DNA from: Aequorivita sinensis
GTDB lineage: Bacteria; Bacteroidota; Bacteroidia; Flavobacteriales; Flavobacteriaceae
Length of the DNA stretch: 64,000 nucleotides
NCBI RefSeq assembly: GCF_006346335.1
Contig: NZ_VDMC01000001.1
Location: forward strand, 496,001 to 560,000
Direction of reading: 5' to 3'
Of this stretch, positions 26,033 to 35,923 are shown piece after piece. The position numbers and the translations under genes are program-made. The notes beneath the pieces were generated by a model. That model was not told the origin of the DNA. It saw nothing but the letters and a program-made list of their open reading frames with translations, and did not search any database. Positions within the stretch are counted from its first letter, which is position 1; each line of letters starts with the position of its first letter.

Positions 26033-26667
26033 TTGAAACTATCGAAATAAATAATAATATTTTTCAATTACACCCAAGTGGTGCTATTTATTGGGTGACC
26101 AATAAAATGTTGCTTATCGCAGATGTGCATTTGGGGAAGGTGCTTCATTTTAGAAAATATGGCGCGGCTATTCCGGCAAGTGCTGCTTATAAAAACTTTG
26201 AGACACTCACAGAGGTTGTAAATCATTTTGAGCCGAATACAGTTTGTTTCCTGGGCGATTTGTTTCATAGTACATTGAATAAGGAGTGGAGGGAATTTGA
26301 AAAATGGGTAGAATATTGCAAGGCAAAAGTGATTTTAGTTTCAGGGAATCACGATGTTATTCCTCAATATTTATACGAGAATTTGGGAGTAGAGGTTATA
26401 GATGAATTAGTATTGAACGATTTTCATTTAACCCACCATCCCTCTGAAACTGATAAAGGTTTTAATTTTTGTGGTCACGTACATCCAGGGATAAGAATGA
26501 AAGGTATGGGGAGACAATTTGTGAAACTCCCTTGTTTTTATAAAACTAAAAATCAGCTTATTTTGCCGGCATTCGGAAACTTCACAGGGAAATATATATT
26601 AACACCTTCTAGTAATGATGAGGTGTTTGTAATAGTAGAGGGAGAAGTAATTTGTGTATCACGTTAA
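26029..26667 (+). CDS. pdeM: Ligase-associated DNA damage response endonuclease PdeM
   Basis: A 212-residue calcineurin-like metallophosphoesterase with all metal-binding blocks: ADVHLGK, GDLFHS, GNHD, and CGHVHPG. This is the fourth member of the ligase-associated cluster. It starts within the helicase stop (ATGA overlap), so it is translationally coupled. Confidence 0.9.
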   Translation: MIETIEINNNIFQLHPSGAIYWVTNKMLLIADVHLGKVLHFRKYGAAIPASAAYKNFETLTEVVNHFEPNTVCFLGDLFHSTLNKEWREFEKWVEYCKAKVILVSGNHDVIPQYLYENLGVEVIDELVLNDFHLTHHPSETDKGFNFCGHVHPGIRMKGMGRQFVKLPCFYKTKNQLILPAFGNFTGKYILTPSSNDEVFVIVEGEVICVSR

Positions 26668-26678
26668 CTAAAATAATT

Positions 26679-27476
26679 ATGAAAAAGACTTTACAAATCG
26701 CTAATATCATAGCTTTCGTAGCTACTGTTTTTATTAATTATTTCGCCAATACTGGAAAAATGAATGGAACTACAGTAGGAGAGGTGTCGAATAATATTAA
26801 TTCCCTTTTAACGCCTGCAGGCTATGCCTTTTCAATTTGGGGGATTATTTATTTAATGTTGTTGGGCTTTGTGGTTTATCAATGTAGAAGTCTTTTCACT
26901 AAAGTGAGAGATGATCAATTTATATTGGATACAGGTTGGTGGTTTGTAATATCGTGTCTCGCCAATTGTTTGTGGATTACCTTATGGATTTACGGATATA
27001 TAGGTTATTCAGTAATTGCAATTTTTATACTTCTCTTTTCAATTTTGAAAATCGTAATGAATAACCGAATGGAACTTTGGGATGCTCCAATTTCTGTAAT
27101 TGCATTTGTTTGGTGGCCATTTGTGTTTTATAGTGGATGGGTTACAATTGCAGGTGTCGTAAATGTTGCTGCTTATTTAAAAACTATAAACTGGAATGGA
27201 TGGGGAATAAGTGAAGTTACTTGGACGGTTATAATGATTGTTATTGCGGGAATAATAAATTTAATAGTTACCTGGAAAAGAAATATGCGTGAGTTTGCTT
27301 TGGTTGGAACTTGGGCCTTAGTTGCTATAGCTGTTGCAAATTGGGATGAAAATAAAATTGTTGTTTATGTGTCTTTATTAGTGGGGGTAATACTATTTAT
27401 AAGTAGTGGCTATCACGCATTTAAAAACCGTGAAACGAGTCCAGTTAATAAGTGTAAAGAATATTTAAAGAGTTGA
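26679..27476 (+). CDS. TspO/MBR-like tryptophan-rich membrane protein
   Basis: A 265-residue integral membrane protein with several Trp-rich helices (FSIWGIIYLMLLGFVVYQ; DTGWWFVISCLANCLWITLW; VIAFVWWPFVFYSGW). The motif LTPAGYAFSIWG resembles the TspO/MBR tryptophan-rich sensory proteins, but the protein is about 100 residues longer than classic TspO. TspO binds porphyrins and related ligands; this function is only inferred. I chose ATG 26679 (MKKTLQIAN) over an upstream frame start that overlaps pdeM. Confidence 0.7.
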   Translation: MKKTLQIANIIAFVATVFINYFANTGKMNGTTVGEVSNNINSLLTPAGYAFSIWGIIYLMLLGFVVYQCRSLFTKVRDDQFILDTGWWFVISCLANCLWITLWIYGYIGYSVIAIFILLFSILKIVMNNRMELWDAPISVIAFVWWPFVFYSGWVTIAGVVNVAAYLKTINWNGWGISEVTWTVIMIVIAGIINLIVTWKRNMREFALVGTWALVAIAVANWDENKIVVYVSLLVGVILFISSGYHAFKNRETSPVNKCKEYLKS

Positions 27477-27761
27477 TTTTAATTTGTAAAAGGATGAATA
27501 TTTTAAAATTTAAATTATTAATGTGTCTTTTATATTGCGATGTTTAAAATAAATCAATTAAAACATTGCTAATTATGTTAAAGTTTTAATTCGCTCCCTT
27601 TGATAAATGCTGATTTTATTGACTTTTATGATTTTTATTAATCAAACGATATTTTATTTGTTAAAATAATTGTTTTATATCTTTTATTTAAGTGAATTTT
27701 AGTTTTATTTTGTATAGATAAATCAAACATTAACTGAATTATTCACTAAATCAAAGTAATC
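27477..27761. other. AT-rich upstream region of the M4 protease gene
   Basis: 285 bp without a credible gene, very AT-rich with long T and A tracts. It must hold the promoter of the secreted protease; I found only imperfect -7-like boxes (TATTTTG near 27710). Confidence 0.5.
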
Positions 27762-30700
27762 ATGAAAAACATTTACAAAATTGTTTTTTCAATGTCCTTA
27801 TCATTACTTTTCCTACCTGGACATGTTTCCGCGCAAGAAAAAGATGATATAAAGAAAAGCAATAATCAACAACAAGGACTAGTAGTATTCGATGCTTCTC
27901 ATTCGTATTCCCTTCAAAATTCAACTACAATTTTTAAGGATGTTTTAAATCCCTCCCCACAAACTTCCTTTACTATACTAAGACAAGAGCAAGATCATTT
28001 AGGTTTTACTCATAAAAAGATGCAACAATACCACAAGGGTATAAAAGTTGAATTTGCAACGGTAACATTAAGTAGTAAAAATGGTAAGGTTCAAACATTA
28101 AGCTCTGCTTATTTTCCTATAGAAGATGACTTAAACACTAGCCCGTCAATTAGCAATAATCAAGCTTTATCTAGAGCAATGAGTCATGTGGGTGCTAGCT
28201 CCTATATGTGGCAGAATCCAACTGAAGCAGCTTTATCTAATTATTCGAAACCTACAGGAGAATTGGTGATTTTACCAGCTCTTGAAAATATTAACAACGC
28301 AAATCGCTTAGCCTATAAATTCGACATTTACGCAACGGCTCCTCTATATAGAGCAGATGTTTATATAGACGCTAAAACAGGTCAATTTATAATGGAAAAC
28401 AAGCGAATTCACCATGCAAACGTACCTGCAACAGGAACTAGTCTTTACAATGGCAATGTGTCTTTTACTGCAGATAACGCATCTGGACCTTACCGTTTGC
28501 GTCAAACAACCAGTGGTGGAGGTATTCAAACTTTTGATTTAAATAATGGCACCAATTATAACAATGCTTCAGATGTAACCAGCAATTCTACAAACTTTAC
28601 TGGCAATGCTACTGGTGTGCAAGCACATTGGGGAGCCGAAAGCACTTGGAATTATTTCAATCAAAAGCATGGAAGAAATTCATATAACAATGCAGGTGCA
28701 ATTATAAAATCTTATGTAAGCTATTCTAGTAATTATGTGAATGCTTTTTGGGATGGTAGCCGAATGACATACGGCGATGGAGATGGTGTAAATTATGGAC
28801 CATCAGTTTCATTAGATATTTGCGGTCACGAAATTACTCACGGTGTTACAGAATATTCAGCGAACCTTGTTTATAGCTACCAATCTGGAGCTTTAAATGA
28901 ATCGTTTTCAGATATTTTTGGAGAGTCTATTGAAAAATATGCTTCAGGAACAAACGATTGGTTGATGGGAGACGATATAGGAGCAGGTGGAAGCGGTGGA
29001 GCCTTGCGCTCTATGAGTAATCCTAATGCTTTTAATGATCCTGATACCTTTCAAGGAACCTATTGGCATACAGCATCAAGTGATAACGGAGGAGTGCATA
29101 TAAACTCTGGAGTACAGAACTTTTGGTTTTACGTGTTGAGCGTAGGTAAAAGCGGTACAAATGATAAAGGAGACAGCTATAACGTTACAGGAATTGGAAT
29201 GGATAAGGCAGCAGCAATTGCATACAGAAACCTTACTGTTTATCTAAATTCTAACTCGCAATATAGCGACGCTAGAAACGGAGCAATCCAAGCGGCGAAA
29301 GATCTTTATGGCGCTGGAAGTGCAGAAGAAATTGCAACTACAAATGCGTGGTATGCAGTTGGAGTTGGCGCAGCTTACGGCGGTGGCGGCGGAGGTGGCA
29401 GCGACTACTGTGCTTCACAAGGAAATAATGTAAATGATGAGTATATCAGCAGAGTTCAATTAAACACTATTGACAATGCCTCTGGAGCTCAGAAATACTC
29501 AGATTTTACAAGCATCTCTACTAACTTACAAGAAGGGTCAACTTACACTATTACTGTTACACCAACTTGGACGGGAACTACATACAATGAAGGTTATGCT
29601 GTTTGGATTGATTATAATGGAGATAAGGATTTTAACGATGCAGGAGAACTTGTTTGGTCTAAGGCAGCTTCAAAAAACACACCTAATAGCGGAACATTTA
29701 CTGTGCCTTCTGGAACTGTAGGAGGCGAAACTAGAATGCGTGTTTCTATGAAGTACAACGGAATACCAACATCTTGTGAAACATTTAGCTACGGTGAAGT
29801 TGAAGATTATACAATTAATTTAGGTTCAGCTGGCCCAGATACACAAGCTCCAACAGCACCTACTAGCTTAGCAACTTCAAATGTTGCGCAAACTACACTT
29901 TCACTTTCTTGGAGTGCATCTACGGATAATGTGGGTGTTACAGGATACGAAGTTTTTCAAGGTAGCTCAAGTTTAGGTACAGTAACTGGAACTTCAGCAA
30001 ATATTACTGGATTATCACCAGCTACGGCTTATTCGTTTAAAGTACGTGCATTCGATGCTGCTGGAAATAACTCTGGTTATAGTAATACTGTAAATGTTAC
30101 AACGCTTTCTAATGGTACTGTAGAATATTGTAATTCTAAAGGAAACAACTCTAATTATGAGTGGATTGATCTTGTTAAACTAAATAACTTAAACAATCCG
30201 TCAGGAAATGATGGTGGTTATAAAGACAATACGAATATGTCTGCAAATGTACCTTATGGCTCAAATACAATTCAAATAAGTGCAGGGTTCTCTGGTAGAG
30301 GTTATACTGAATATTGGAAAGTTTGGATTGATTACAACCAGAATGGAACTTTCGATTCTAATGAACTTGCTGTTAGCGGTTCGTCTAGAAGTAGCGGAAC
30401 GTTAAGCGGAACTTTTAATGTGCCGTCTACAGCTCTTGCAGGACCAACAAGAATGCGTGTTTCTATGAAATACAATAGCTCACAAACTGCTTGTGAAACA
30501 TTTAGTTATGGCGAGGTAGAAGATTATACTGTTGTAATTGGAGCGAATGGTGTTGCACCGCAAGGATTTAATGGGGGTGACTCTGTTTCATCTAATATAA
30601 CGCTATATCCAAACCCAGCTAAACACTATCTAAACATTGCGTTATTAGATGCAGTAGGTAAAGATTATGTAATCTATAATGTTATGGGGCAAGTAGTAGG

Positions 30701-30812
30701 TAAGGGAGCATTTACTGAAAACTTAGATGTTTCTTCCTTACAAAACGGAGTTTATATGTTAGAGATAAACACCGAAGACTCAAAAATGATGAAGCGATTC
30801 GTTAAAGAGTAA
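27762..30812 (+). CDS. Secreted M4 (thermolysin-like) metalloprotease with GEVED, Fn3 and T9SS domains
   Basis: A 1016-residue exported protease. A signal peptide (about 1-24) and a propeptide with FTP/PepSY-like sequence precede the M4 catalytic domain: HEITH at 356-360, ALNESFSD with the third zinc ligand about 25 residues later, and the catalytic His446 in GGVHINSG. A glycine linker (about 540-545) leads to a GEVED domain (to about 690), a fibronectin type III domain (about 700-785), a second GEVED domain (about 788-925, both ending FSYGEVEDYT), and a T9SS type A sorting domain starting ITLYPNPAKHYL and ending MMKRFVKE. It is predicted to cross the outer membrane by the T9SS that includes SprE and digest extracellular protein. 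Confidence 0.95.
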   Translation: MKNIYKIVFSMSLSLLFLPGHVSAQEKDDIKKSNNQQQGLVVFDASHSYSLQNSTTIFKDVLNPSPQTSFTILRQEQDHLGFTHKKMQQYHKGIKVEFATVTLSSKNGKVQTLSSAYFPIEDDLNTSPSISNNQALSRAMSHVGASSYMWQNPTEAALSNYSKPTGELVILPALENINNANRLAYKFDIYATAPLYRADVYIDAKTGQFIMENKRIHHANVPATGTSLYNGNVSFTADNASGPYRLRQTTSGGGIQTFDLNNGTNYNNASDVTSNSTNFTGNATGVQAHWGAESTWNYFNQKHGRNSYNNAGAIIKSYVSYSSNYVNAFWDGSRMTYGDGDGVNYGPSVSLDICGHEITHGVTEYSANLVYSYQSGALNESFSDIFGESIEKYASGTNDWLMGDDIGAGGSGGALRSMSNPNAFNDPDTFQGTYWHTASSDNGGVHINSGVQNFWFYVLSVGKSGTNDKGDSYNVTGIGMDKAAAIAYRNLTVYLNSNSQYSDARNGAIQAAKDLYGAGSAEEIATTNAWYAVGVGAAYGGGGGGGSDYCASQGNNVNDEYISRVQLNTIDNASGAQKYSDFTSISTNLQEGSTYTITVTPTWTGTTYNEGYAVWIDYNGDKDFNDAGELVWSKAASKNTPNSGTFTVPSGTVGGETRMRVSMKYNGIPTSCETFSYGEVEDYTINLGSAGPDTQAPTAPTSLATSNVAQTTLSLSWSASTDNVGVTGYEVFQGSSSLGTVTGTSANITGLSPATAYSFKVRAFDAAGNNSGYSNTVNVTTLSNGTVEYCNSKGNNSNYEWIDLVKLNNLNNPSGNDGGYKDNTNMSANVPYGSNTIQISAGFSGRGYTEYWKVWIDYNQNGTFDSNELAVSGSSRSSGTLSGTFNVPSTALAGPTRMRVSMKYNSSQTACETFSYGEVEDYTVVIGANGVAPQGFNGGDSVSSNITLYPNPAKHYLNIALLDAVGKDYVIYNVMGQVVGKGAFTENLDVSSLQNGVYMLEINTEDSKMMKRFVKE

Positions 30813-30830
30813 GTATTTTTTTCATTAGCA

Positions 30831-30870
30831 AAGAGGCCCGGTTCAAATTTGAATCGGGCCTCTTATTTTT
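30831..30870. terminator. Bidirectional terminator after the M4 protease gene
   Basis: AAGAGGCCCG and CGGGCCTCTT enclose a further self-complementary TTCAAATTTGAA core, giving a very long hairpin with a T-rich tail. It separates convergent genes. Confidence 0.92.
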
Positions 30871-30885
30871 TATGTCTTTTAAAAC

Positions 30886-31302
30886 TTATAGTGGAGCTCC
30901 CACTTGTATATCACATCTATGACCTGGTTGTCCGTGAGGAGGGTTTATTTTTCCTTCACCAGATGCCTGAATAGGGCTTGTAGTGTTTGTGTTCATTGGC
31001 TTAGCTTTTATAGTACTAGATCCAGTGCCATTTAAAGGTGCGCCAACAGGAATTGTACAATCATGCCCCGGTTGTCCGTGAGGTGGATTAACAGCTAAAT
31101 TCCCACTTGAATTTGTTGATCCCTGAGTTTGGGTTGGAGCTACATTCTGTAAAGCTTGCTTTTTTTGTTCAAGTGTAACTTCTTGTGGAGTTTGTGTTGT
31201 GCTCTCAGTCTTAGTTTCTTTATCATTACAAGAAACGAATAATAATGCTGAAGCAGCGAATAAGGTTAGAAATGATTTTGATTTAATTTTTGAAAATAAC
31301 AT
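30886..31302 (-). CDS. Lipoprotein with two His/Cys-containing 19-residue repeats
   Basis: A 138-residue protein with a lipobox FVSC (Cys25). After a Thr/Gln-rich linker it carries two copies of a 19-residue motif, residues 72-90 and 120-138, identical at 16 positions: NPPHGQPGHxCxIxVGAPL. Two His and one Cys per repeat suggest metal or haem binding, but this is inference. Similar PPHGQPGH motifs occur in flavobacterial hypothetical proteins; I know of no assigned function. The gene is convergent with the M4 protease gene. Confidence 0.75.
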   Translation of the reverse strand: MLFSKIKSKSFLTLFAASALLFVSCNDKETKTESTTQTPQEVTLEQKKQALQNVAPTQTQGSTNSSGNLAVNPPHGQPGHDCTIPVGAPLNGTGSSTIKAKPMNTNTTSPIQASGEGKINPPHGQPGHRCDIQVGAPL

Positions 31303-31390
31303 ACTTCTCTTCTTGTTTAATTTATGACCGCTAAAACTACAAAAAATTACATAGAATTACTCGTAGTAGATTACAGATCAAATTTTAAAG

Positions 31391-32104
31391 CTATACGGAG
31401 AGTATTTCATCCTTAGTTAAAATCTCTTCATTTCTGAGTCTTAAAAAAATTTGAGCGACTGCAATAGTATCTTTTTCGCAGTAAACGATTATTCTGTCAA
31501 TGTCTTTTTCTTCATAATATACACTACCCACTTGGCTGCCGTCGATGTCATCTTTGGGTGAAGGTATTCCCAGTACGTGCGTCATTAATTTAAGGGAAGT
31601 AAAAGTTTTATAATCCCCAAACTTCCATAGTTCTAGCGTATCTAGGTGAGGAACTTCCCAAGGTTTTTTCCCGAAAAGGTCAAGTTTATATGGAATTTCA
31701 ATTCCGTTAATTATCATTCGTCTAGCAATATAAGGGAAATCGAATTCTTTTCCATTATGAGCACAAAGTAGATGATTAGGTTTGTTGAAATGTGTGTCTA
31801 GAAGATTTTTAAAGTCTTTTAAAATCTTTACTTCATCCCCGTGAAAACTAGTAACTCGAAAGTTTCTAGCATCACCTTTAAGCACAAAATATCCAACAGA
31901 AATACAGACTATTTTACCAAATTCAGCCCAAATGCCTGCTCGATCATAAAACTCTTCGGCTGATATTTCATCTTTTCGTTGATACTTGCTTTTAAGATCC
32001 CACAGTGATTTTGTAGTATCATCAAGCTCATCATAATATTGATGCTGAGGTACGGTTTCGATATCCAAAAACAGGATGTTTTCTAAATTAATGCGCTTTA
32101 TCAT
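31391..32104 (-). CDS. DEDD-family 3'-5' exonuclease (PolB-like)
   Basis: A 237-residue exonuclease with the three DEDD blocks: LFLDIETVP (Asp, Glu), CAHNGKEFDFPYIARR (Asp), and YCEKDTIAVAQIFLR (Tyr and Asp, DEDDy type). It resembles the proofreading domain of family B polymerases as a stand-alone enzyme; such proteins are common in Bacteroidota. Probable role is DNA repair or single-strand trimming. Confidence 0.82.
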   Translation of the reverse strand: MIKRINLENILFLDIETVPQHQYYDELDDTTKSLWDLKSKYQRKDEISAEEFYDRAGIWAEFGKIVCISVGYFVLKGDARNFRVTSFHGDEVKILKDFKNLLDTHFNKPNHLLCAHNGKEFDFPYIARRMIINGIEIPYKLDLFGKKPWEVPHLDTLELWKFGDYKTFTSLKLMTHVLGIPSPKDDIDGSQVGSVYYEEKDIDRIIVYCEKDTIAVAQIFLRLRNEEILTKDEILSV

Positions 32105-32164
32105 AATGCTGAGGTTTATCTCTAATGCTTCATTAAAGCTACAAAAAATTAAAATCTTTCACCA

Positions 32165-32207
32165 TAAAACAAATGTAGCTGCGATACATTTACTTATCGC
32201 AGCTACA
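32165..32207 (-). terminator. Hairpin terminator of serS
   Basis: TGTAGCTGCGAT (32174-32185) pairs with ATCGCAGCTACA (32196-32207), 12 perfect base pairs. On the minus strand it is followed by a T-rich tract, 27 nt after serS. Confidence 0.75.
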
Positions 32208-32233
32208 CTTATAAATTAGATTGTTGAAATCTT

Positions 32234-33505
32234 TTAGTCAATAATATCAAACCCACAATAAGGAACTAAAACTTCTGGAATTTTAATTCCATTCTCTGTT
32301 TGGTAGTTTTCAAGAATTCCTGCCAATACGCGAGGAAGGGCTAAAGAGCTTCCATTTAATGTGTGTACAAGTTTGTTTTTGCCATCAGAATCTTTAAATC
32401 GAAGCTTTAATCTATTCGCTTGGAATGTTTCAAAGTTTGATACTGAAGAGATCTCCAACCATCTATCTTGTGCCGTTGAAAACACTTCAAAATCATAGGT
32501 AAGGGCAGAAGTGAAACCTAAGTCACCACCACATAATCTAAGGATTCTATAAGGTAATTTTAGTTCGCGAAGAATATCTTGTACGTGTTCTACCATACCA
32601 TCTAAAGCCTTATAAGAATTATCTGGATGTTCAACGCGTACAAGCTCTACCTTGTCAAATTGGTGTAAGCGATTTAGTCCGCGAACGTGAGCGCCATAAC
32701 TTCCAGCTTCTCTTCGGAAACAAGGGGTGTAACTAGTACAAGTAATCGGTAAATCTGAATTGTTTAATAAATCTCCTCTAAAGAGATTCGTAATTGGAAC
32801 TTCAGATGTAGGAATTAAATAAAGGTCATCAACCCCTACGTGATACATTTGCCCTTCTTTGTCTGGTAATTGCCCAGTTCCGTACCCAGATGCCTCATTT
32901 ACTAAAAGTGGTACTTGGTATTCGGTGTAACCAGCTTTAGTGTTCTTATCAAGGAAGTATGTAATAAGAGCACGTTGTAAACGAGCGCCTTTTCCTTTAT
33001 ACACAGGGAAGCCTGCTCCAGTTACTTTAACGCCAAGTTCGAAGTCTATTAAATCGTATTTTTTTGCCAGCTCCCAATGTGGTAAGGCACCTTCATGAAG
33101 GGTTGGAACCTCACCTTCTTTGAAAATCTCTTCATTGTCATTTTCATCAGTTCCAGCGGGAACCAAATCGTTTGGAATATTTGGAAGCGTAAATAATAAC
33201 TCTTGCAACTTTTCGGCTGCAACAAGCATTTTCTCATTCAATTGCTTAGACGATTCTTTTAAAGCAACTGTTTTTTCTTTTAACTCATTTGCTTTATGAA
33301 CTTCTCCGCTTTGAAAAAGTTTTCCAATTTCTTTAGAATAGGAATTGCTCTGTGCCAAAACATCATCTAACTGCGCTTGTGTAGCACGGCGTTCTTCATC
33401 ATAAGTCAATACATCTTCTAATGTTGAAGTAGCATCAATGCCACGTTTAGCAAGTGCTTGGATATACTTTTCTTTGTTTTCGCGAATGTCGGTTACTTGT
33501 AGCAT
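32234..33505 (-). CDS. serS: Seryl-tRNA synthetase
   Basis: A 423-residue class II synthetase charging tRNA-Ser. The N-terminal coiled-coil arm (about 30-105) binds the long variable arm of tRNA. Class II motif 2 is FRREAGSYGAHVRGLNRLHQF and motif 3 includes NGSSLALPRVLAGILENYQ. Start MLQVTDIRENKE is the standard start. Confidence 0.97.
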   Translation of the reverse strand: MLQVTDIRENKEKYIQALAKRGIDATSTLEDVLTYDEERRATQAQLDDVLAQSNSYSKEIGKLFQSGEVHKANELKEKTVALKESSKQLNEKMLVAAEKLQELLFTLPNIPNDLVPAGTDENDNEEIFKEGEVPTLHEGALPHWELAKKYDLIDFELGVKVTGAGFPVYKGKGARLQRALITYFLDKNTKAGYTEYQVPLLVNEASGYGTGQLPDKEGQMYHVGVDDLYLIPTSEVPITNLFRGDLLNNSDLPITCTSYTPCFRREAGSYGAHVRGLNRLHQFDKVELVRVEHPDNSYKALDGMVEHVQDILRELKLPYRILRLCGGDLGFTSALTYDFEVFSTAQDRWLEISSVSNFETFQANRLKLRFKDSDGKNKLVHTLNGSSLALPRVLAGILENYQTENGIKIPEVLVPYCGFDIID

Positions 33506-33661
33506 ATTCTATAATATATTTTGAATTGGCTAAGTTACAACAGACTCAAAAGGTTTTCAAATGCTTTGTGGTCTTTATTTATAAAAATGAAGAATTAACT
33601 GTGATTTAGAATGGAAATAAAAGCTTCACTTGCTAATGTAAGATTTCAATAGCTAAATAAC

Positions 33662-34996
33662 CTAAGGAGTTTTGCGTTTAGTAAATTCTTCGGGAGAAGG
33701 TAAAATCCATTCACTATGCTTAAATGGAAGCCATTTTTCAGCTGCAATGTCGATACTTGGGTCTGTAAATTGGTGAAACGGGCCATAATTCACTCGCACT
33801 TTAGCATCAAGATAAACCGCTACGTCTCTTCCTTTTTCGGCTTCAACTTGTTTAATCTTATGAGCTAACTGCCACATGATATCAGGTTTTGTGGTAACTG
33901 AAGCTTGTTGCTTAAGCCCTAAAAGGCTTTGATGGTCATAAAGCTCTCTTTTTCCATTTTCTTTGTCTTTTACATATACCTTCAGCATTCCACCTTTTGA
34001 GCGTAACATCATTCTCCAGCTTAAACGGTGCCCTTCTTCTGTCCAAAGTACATCGTCTTTAAAAAACCAATGACGCAATGGAAGCCCAAGCTGAAATAGG
34101 AAATAAATAGAAAATACACCAACTATCAGATGTTTTTTATTAGGAATAATCACCTCGTTGGCAGTATATAGTTTTTTATTCGGAAGAAATACTCTCTGAA
34201 GGATTTCCTTTGAGAAGAAAAACAAAGCAAAGGAAATCGACATATAAGGGAAAATTCCAATCTGAAAAACGATAGAATTAAATAGATGAAAAAACACAGA
34301 TATTGCAAATCCTAATAACCGTGTACGTTTCCAAAGCATTAATGGAACGATAAGCAAATCGAATAATATACCGGTGTACGTAATTGCCCAATGTACCCAG
34401 TTTTGCTGTAAAAAGTCGCCAATGAGCCAATAATCACTTTTACTATTCATTAAAAGCGAAGCCATTGAAGCGTCAAGCCAATCGGGATAAAACTTTGCAA
34501 CAGAAGCGAAAGTGTAAACTATCCAAACTTGTAAAATTAGCACTAATAATACCCAGCGAGGCATTGAAGGGGACTTGAGGGAAGGATTTCTTTCTGCATC
34601 TATTGAAAACCATCGGTTTGCTGGCAGAAAAGCCATAATCCAACACAACAACATCATTAAATAGTAATGGTTATTGTAATTAGACTTTTGCATTAAATAC
34701 ACAGCAGTCCACATAATGGCGTAAGCCAACATACTCAATCGGTATTTGTACCCAAGCATTACACCAATTCCGAAAACACCCATTACAAAGAAGTAGAAGT
34801 ACATAAAGTCTCCTTGCAGGTATTGCAGAAAATCGAAACCTATAAAGTTGAAAGTAAATGGAGGCTCTACCAAAGTCCGGCGAACCCAACCTGTAGCAAT
34901 CGCGCCAAAAGCCTCAACTGTAATTAAAAAGCCAAACACTGCTCTAAATAGAACAAGACTAATATTGTCTATTTGTTTGAACAGGAGTTTATTCAC
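33662..34996 (-). CDS. HTTM-domain membrane protein (gamma-carboxylase-like)
   Basis: A 444-residue protein with about eight membrane segments in the first 300 residues (RAVFGFLITVEAFG; MPRWVLLVLILQVWIVYTFASVAKFYPDWL) and a soluble C-terminal part. The pattern matches HTTM (horizontally transferred transmembrane) proteins related to vitamin K-dependent gamma-carboxylase. Bacterial substrates are unknown. Its start overlaps the ribF end by eight bases. Confidence 0.82.
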   Translation of the reverse strand: MNKLLFKQIDNISLVLFRAVFGFLITVEAFGAIATGWVRRTLVEPPFTFNFIGFDFLQYLQGDFMYFYFFVMGVFGIGVMLGYKYRLSMLAYAIMWTAVYLMQKSNYNNHYYLMMLLCWIMAFLPANRWFSIDAERNPSLKSPSMPRWVLLVLILQVWIVYTFASVAKFYPDWLDASMASLLMNSKSDYWLIGDFLQQNWVHWAITYTGILFDLLIVPLMLWKRTRLLGFAISVFFHLFNSIVFQIGIFPYMSISFALFFFSKEILQRVFLPNKKLYTANEVIIPNKKHLIVGVFSIYFLFQLGLPLRHWFFKDDVLWTEEGHRLSWRMMLRSKGGMLKVYVKDKENGKRELYDHQSLLGLKQQASVTTKPDIMWQLAHKIKQVEAEKGRDVAVYLDAKVRVNYGPFHQFTDPSIDIAAEKWLPFKHSEWILPSPEEFTKRKTP

Positions 34997-35921
34997 GTTG
35001 ATTTAAAAATTGAATTGCTTTTTTTTCGTCTATTTCTATCTCTTGCCTTAATTCTTCAATTGAATCGAAAGTTTCTTCGTCTCGAATGTGTTTTAAAAAT
35101 TCGATAGTAATTTCCTTCCCGTATAAGTCTTTGTTGAAGTTTAAGAAATGTGTTTCTATCGTTCTTTTTTTCCCACCAACCGTAGGATTTGTGCCAATAC
35201 TGGTTATTCCAAATATTTTTTTGCCTTCAATTATAGACGCTACTACATAAACTCCATTTTTAGGGATGAGTTTATATTTCTCTTTTAATTTAAGGTTGGC
35301 TGTAGGGTAATTTATGGTTCGACCTAGAGCTTTGCCTTTTTCAATTTCACCAGTAAGCATATAATTATATCCTAAATAGCTGTTGGCAGTTTCAATATCT
35401 CCTGCATTTAAAGCATTTCTGATTTTTGTAGAGCTGATGGTTACATCATCTAATTCTTTTGCAGAAATCTCTTCAACTTCAAAACCATAAGTTAATCCAA
35501 ATTCTTTTAGGTTTTCAATATTTGCTGTTCTATTTCTTCCGAAACGATGATCGTATCCTATGATTATTTTTTTGGCTTTCAGTCCGTTAACCAAAATATC
35601 TCTAACGTACTCTAAGGCAGTTAAACGTGAAAACGCATGGGTAAATTGATGGATTACCAAATGTTCAAGTCCTGTTTTTTCAAGTAATTGAGCGCGTTCA
35701 TCAATTGTATTTAACAAACTTATTTCTGAATGTTGCTGAAGTACCATTCGGGGATGCGGAAAAAATGTAAGAACAACCGAGTCTAAATCTTCTTTTTTGG
35801 CAGTTTCGACCAATCGTTTTAGGATAGCCGAATGCCCGATATGAACACCATCAAAAGTGCCAATTGTTACCACGCTATGGCGGTCGCTCTTAAAAGTTGA
35901 AGCAGAGGTGTATTTCTTCAA
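34989..35921 (-). CDS. ribF: Bifunctional riboflavin kinase/FAD synthetase
   Basis: A 310-residue enzyme making FMN and FAD. The N-terminal nucleotidyltransferase has GTFDGVHIGHSAI (GxFDGxHxGH) and ISSTKIRNAL (ISSTxIR); the C-terminal flavokinase domain has GKALGRTINYPTANL. It lies two bases after pth and overlaps the HTTM gene, so the three form an operon. Confidence 0.95.
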   Translation of the reverse strand: MKKYTSASTFKSDRHSVVTIGTFDGVHIGHSAILKRLVETAKKEDLDSVVLTFFPHPRMVLQQHSEISLLNTIDERAQLLEKTGLEHLVIHQFTHAFSRLTALEYVRDILVNGLKAKKIIIGYDHRFGRNRTANIENLKEFGLTYGFEVEEISAKELDDVTISSTKIRNALNAGDIETANSYLGYNYMLTGEIEKGKALGRTINYPTANLKLKEKYKLIPKNGVYVVASIIEGKKIFGITSIGTNPTVGGKKRTIETHFLNFNKDLYGKEITIEFLKHIRDEETFDSIEELRQEIEIDEKKAIQFLNQRE

Positions 35922-35923
35922 AA

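Noticed and set aside
29370-29400. GGCGGTGGCGGCGGAGGTGGC tract in the M4 protease gene as a phase-variation repeat
   Set aside because: The units are imperfect and keep frame; it simply encodes a glycine linker between domains.
29470-29721. An 83-codon plus-strand frame inside the M4 protease gene
   Set aside because: Out-of-frame shadow of the GEVED domain coding sequence.
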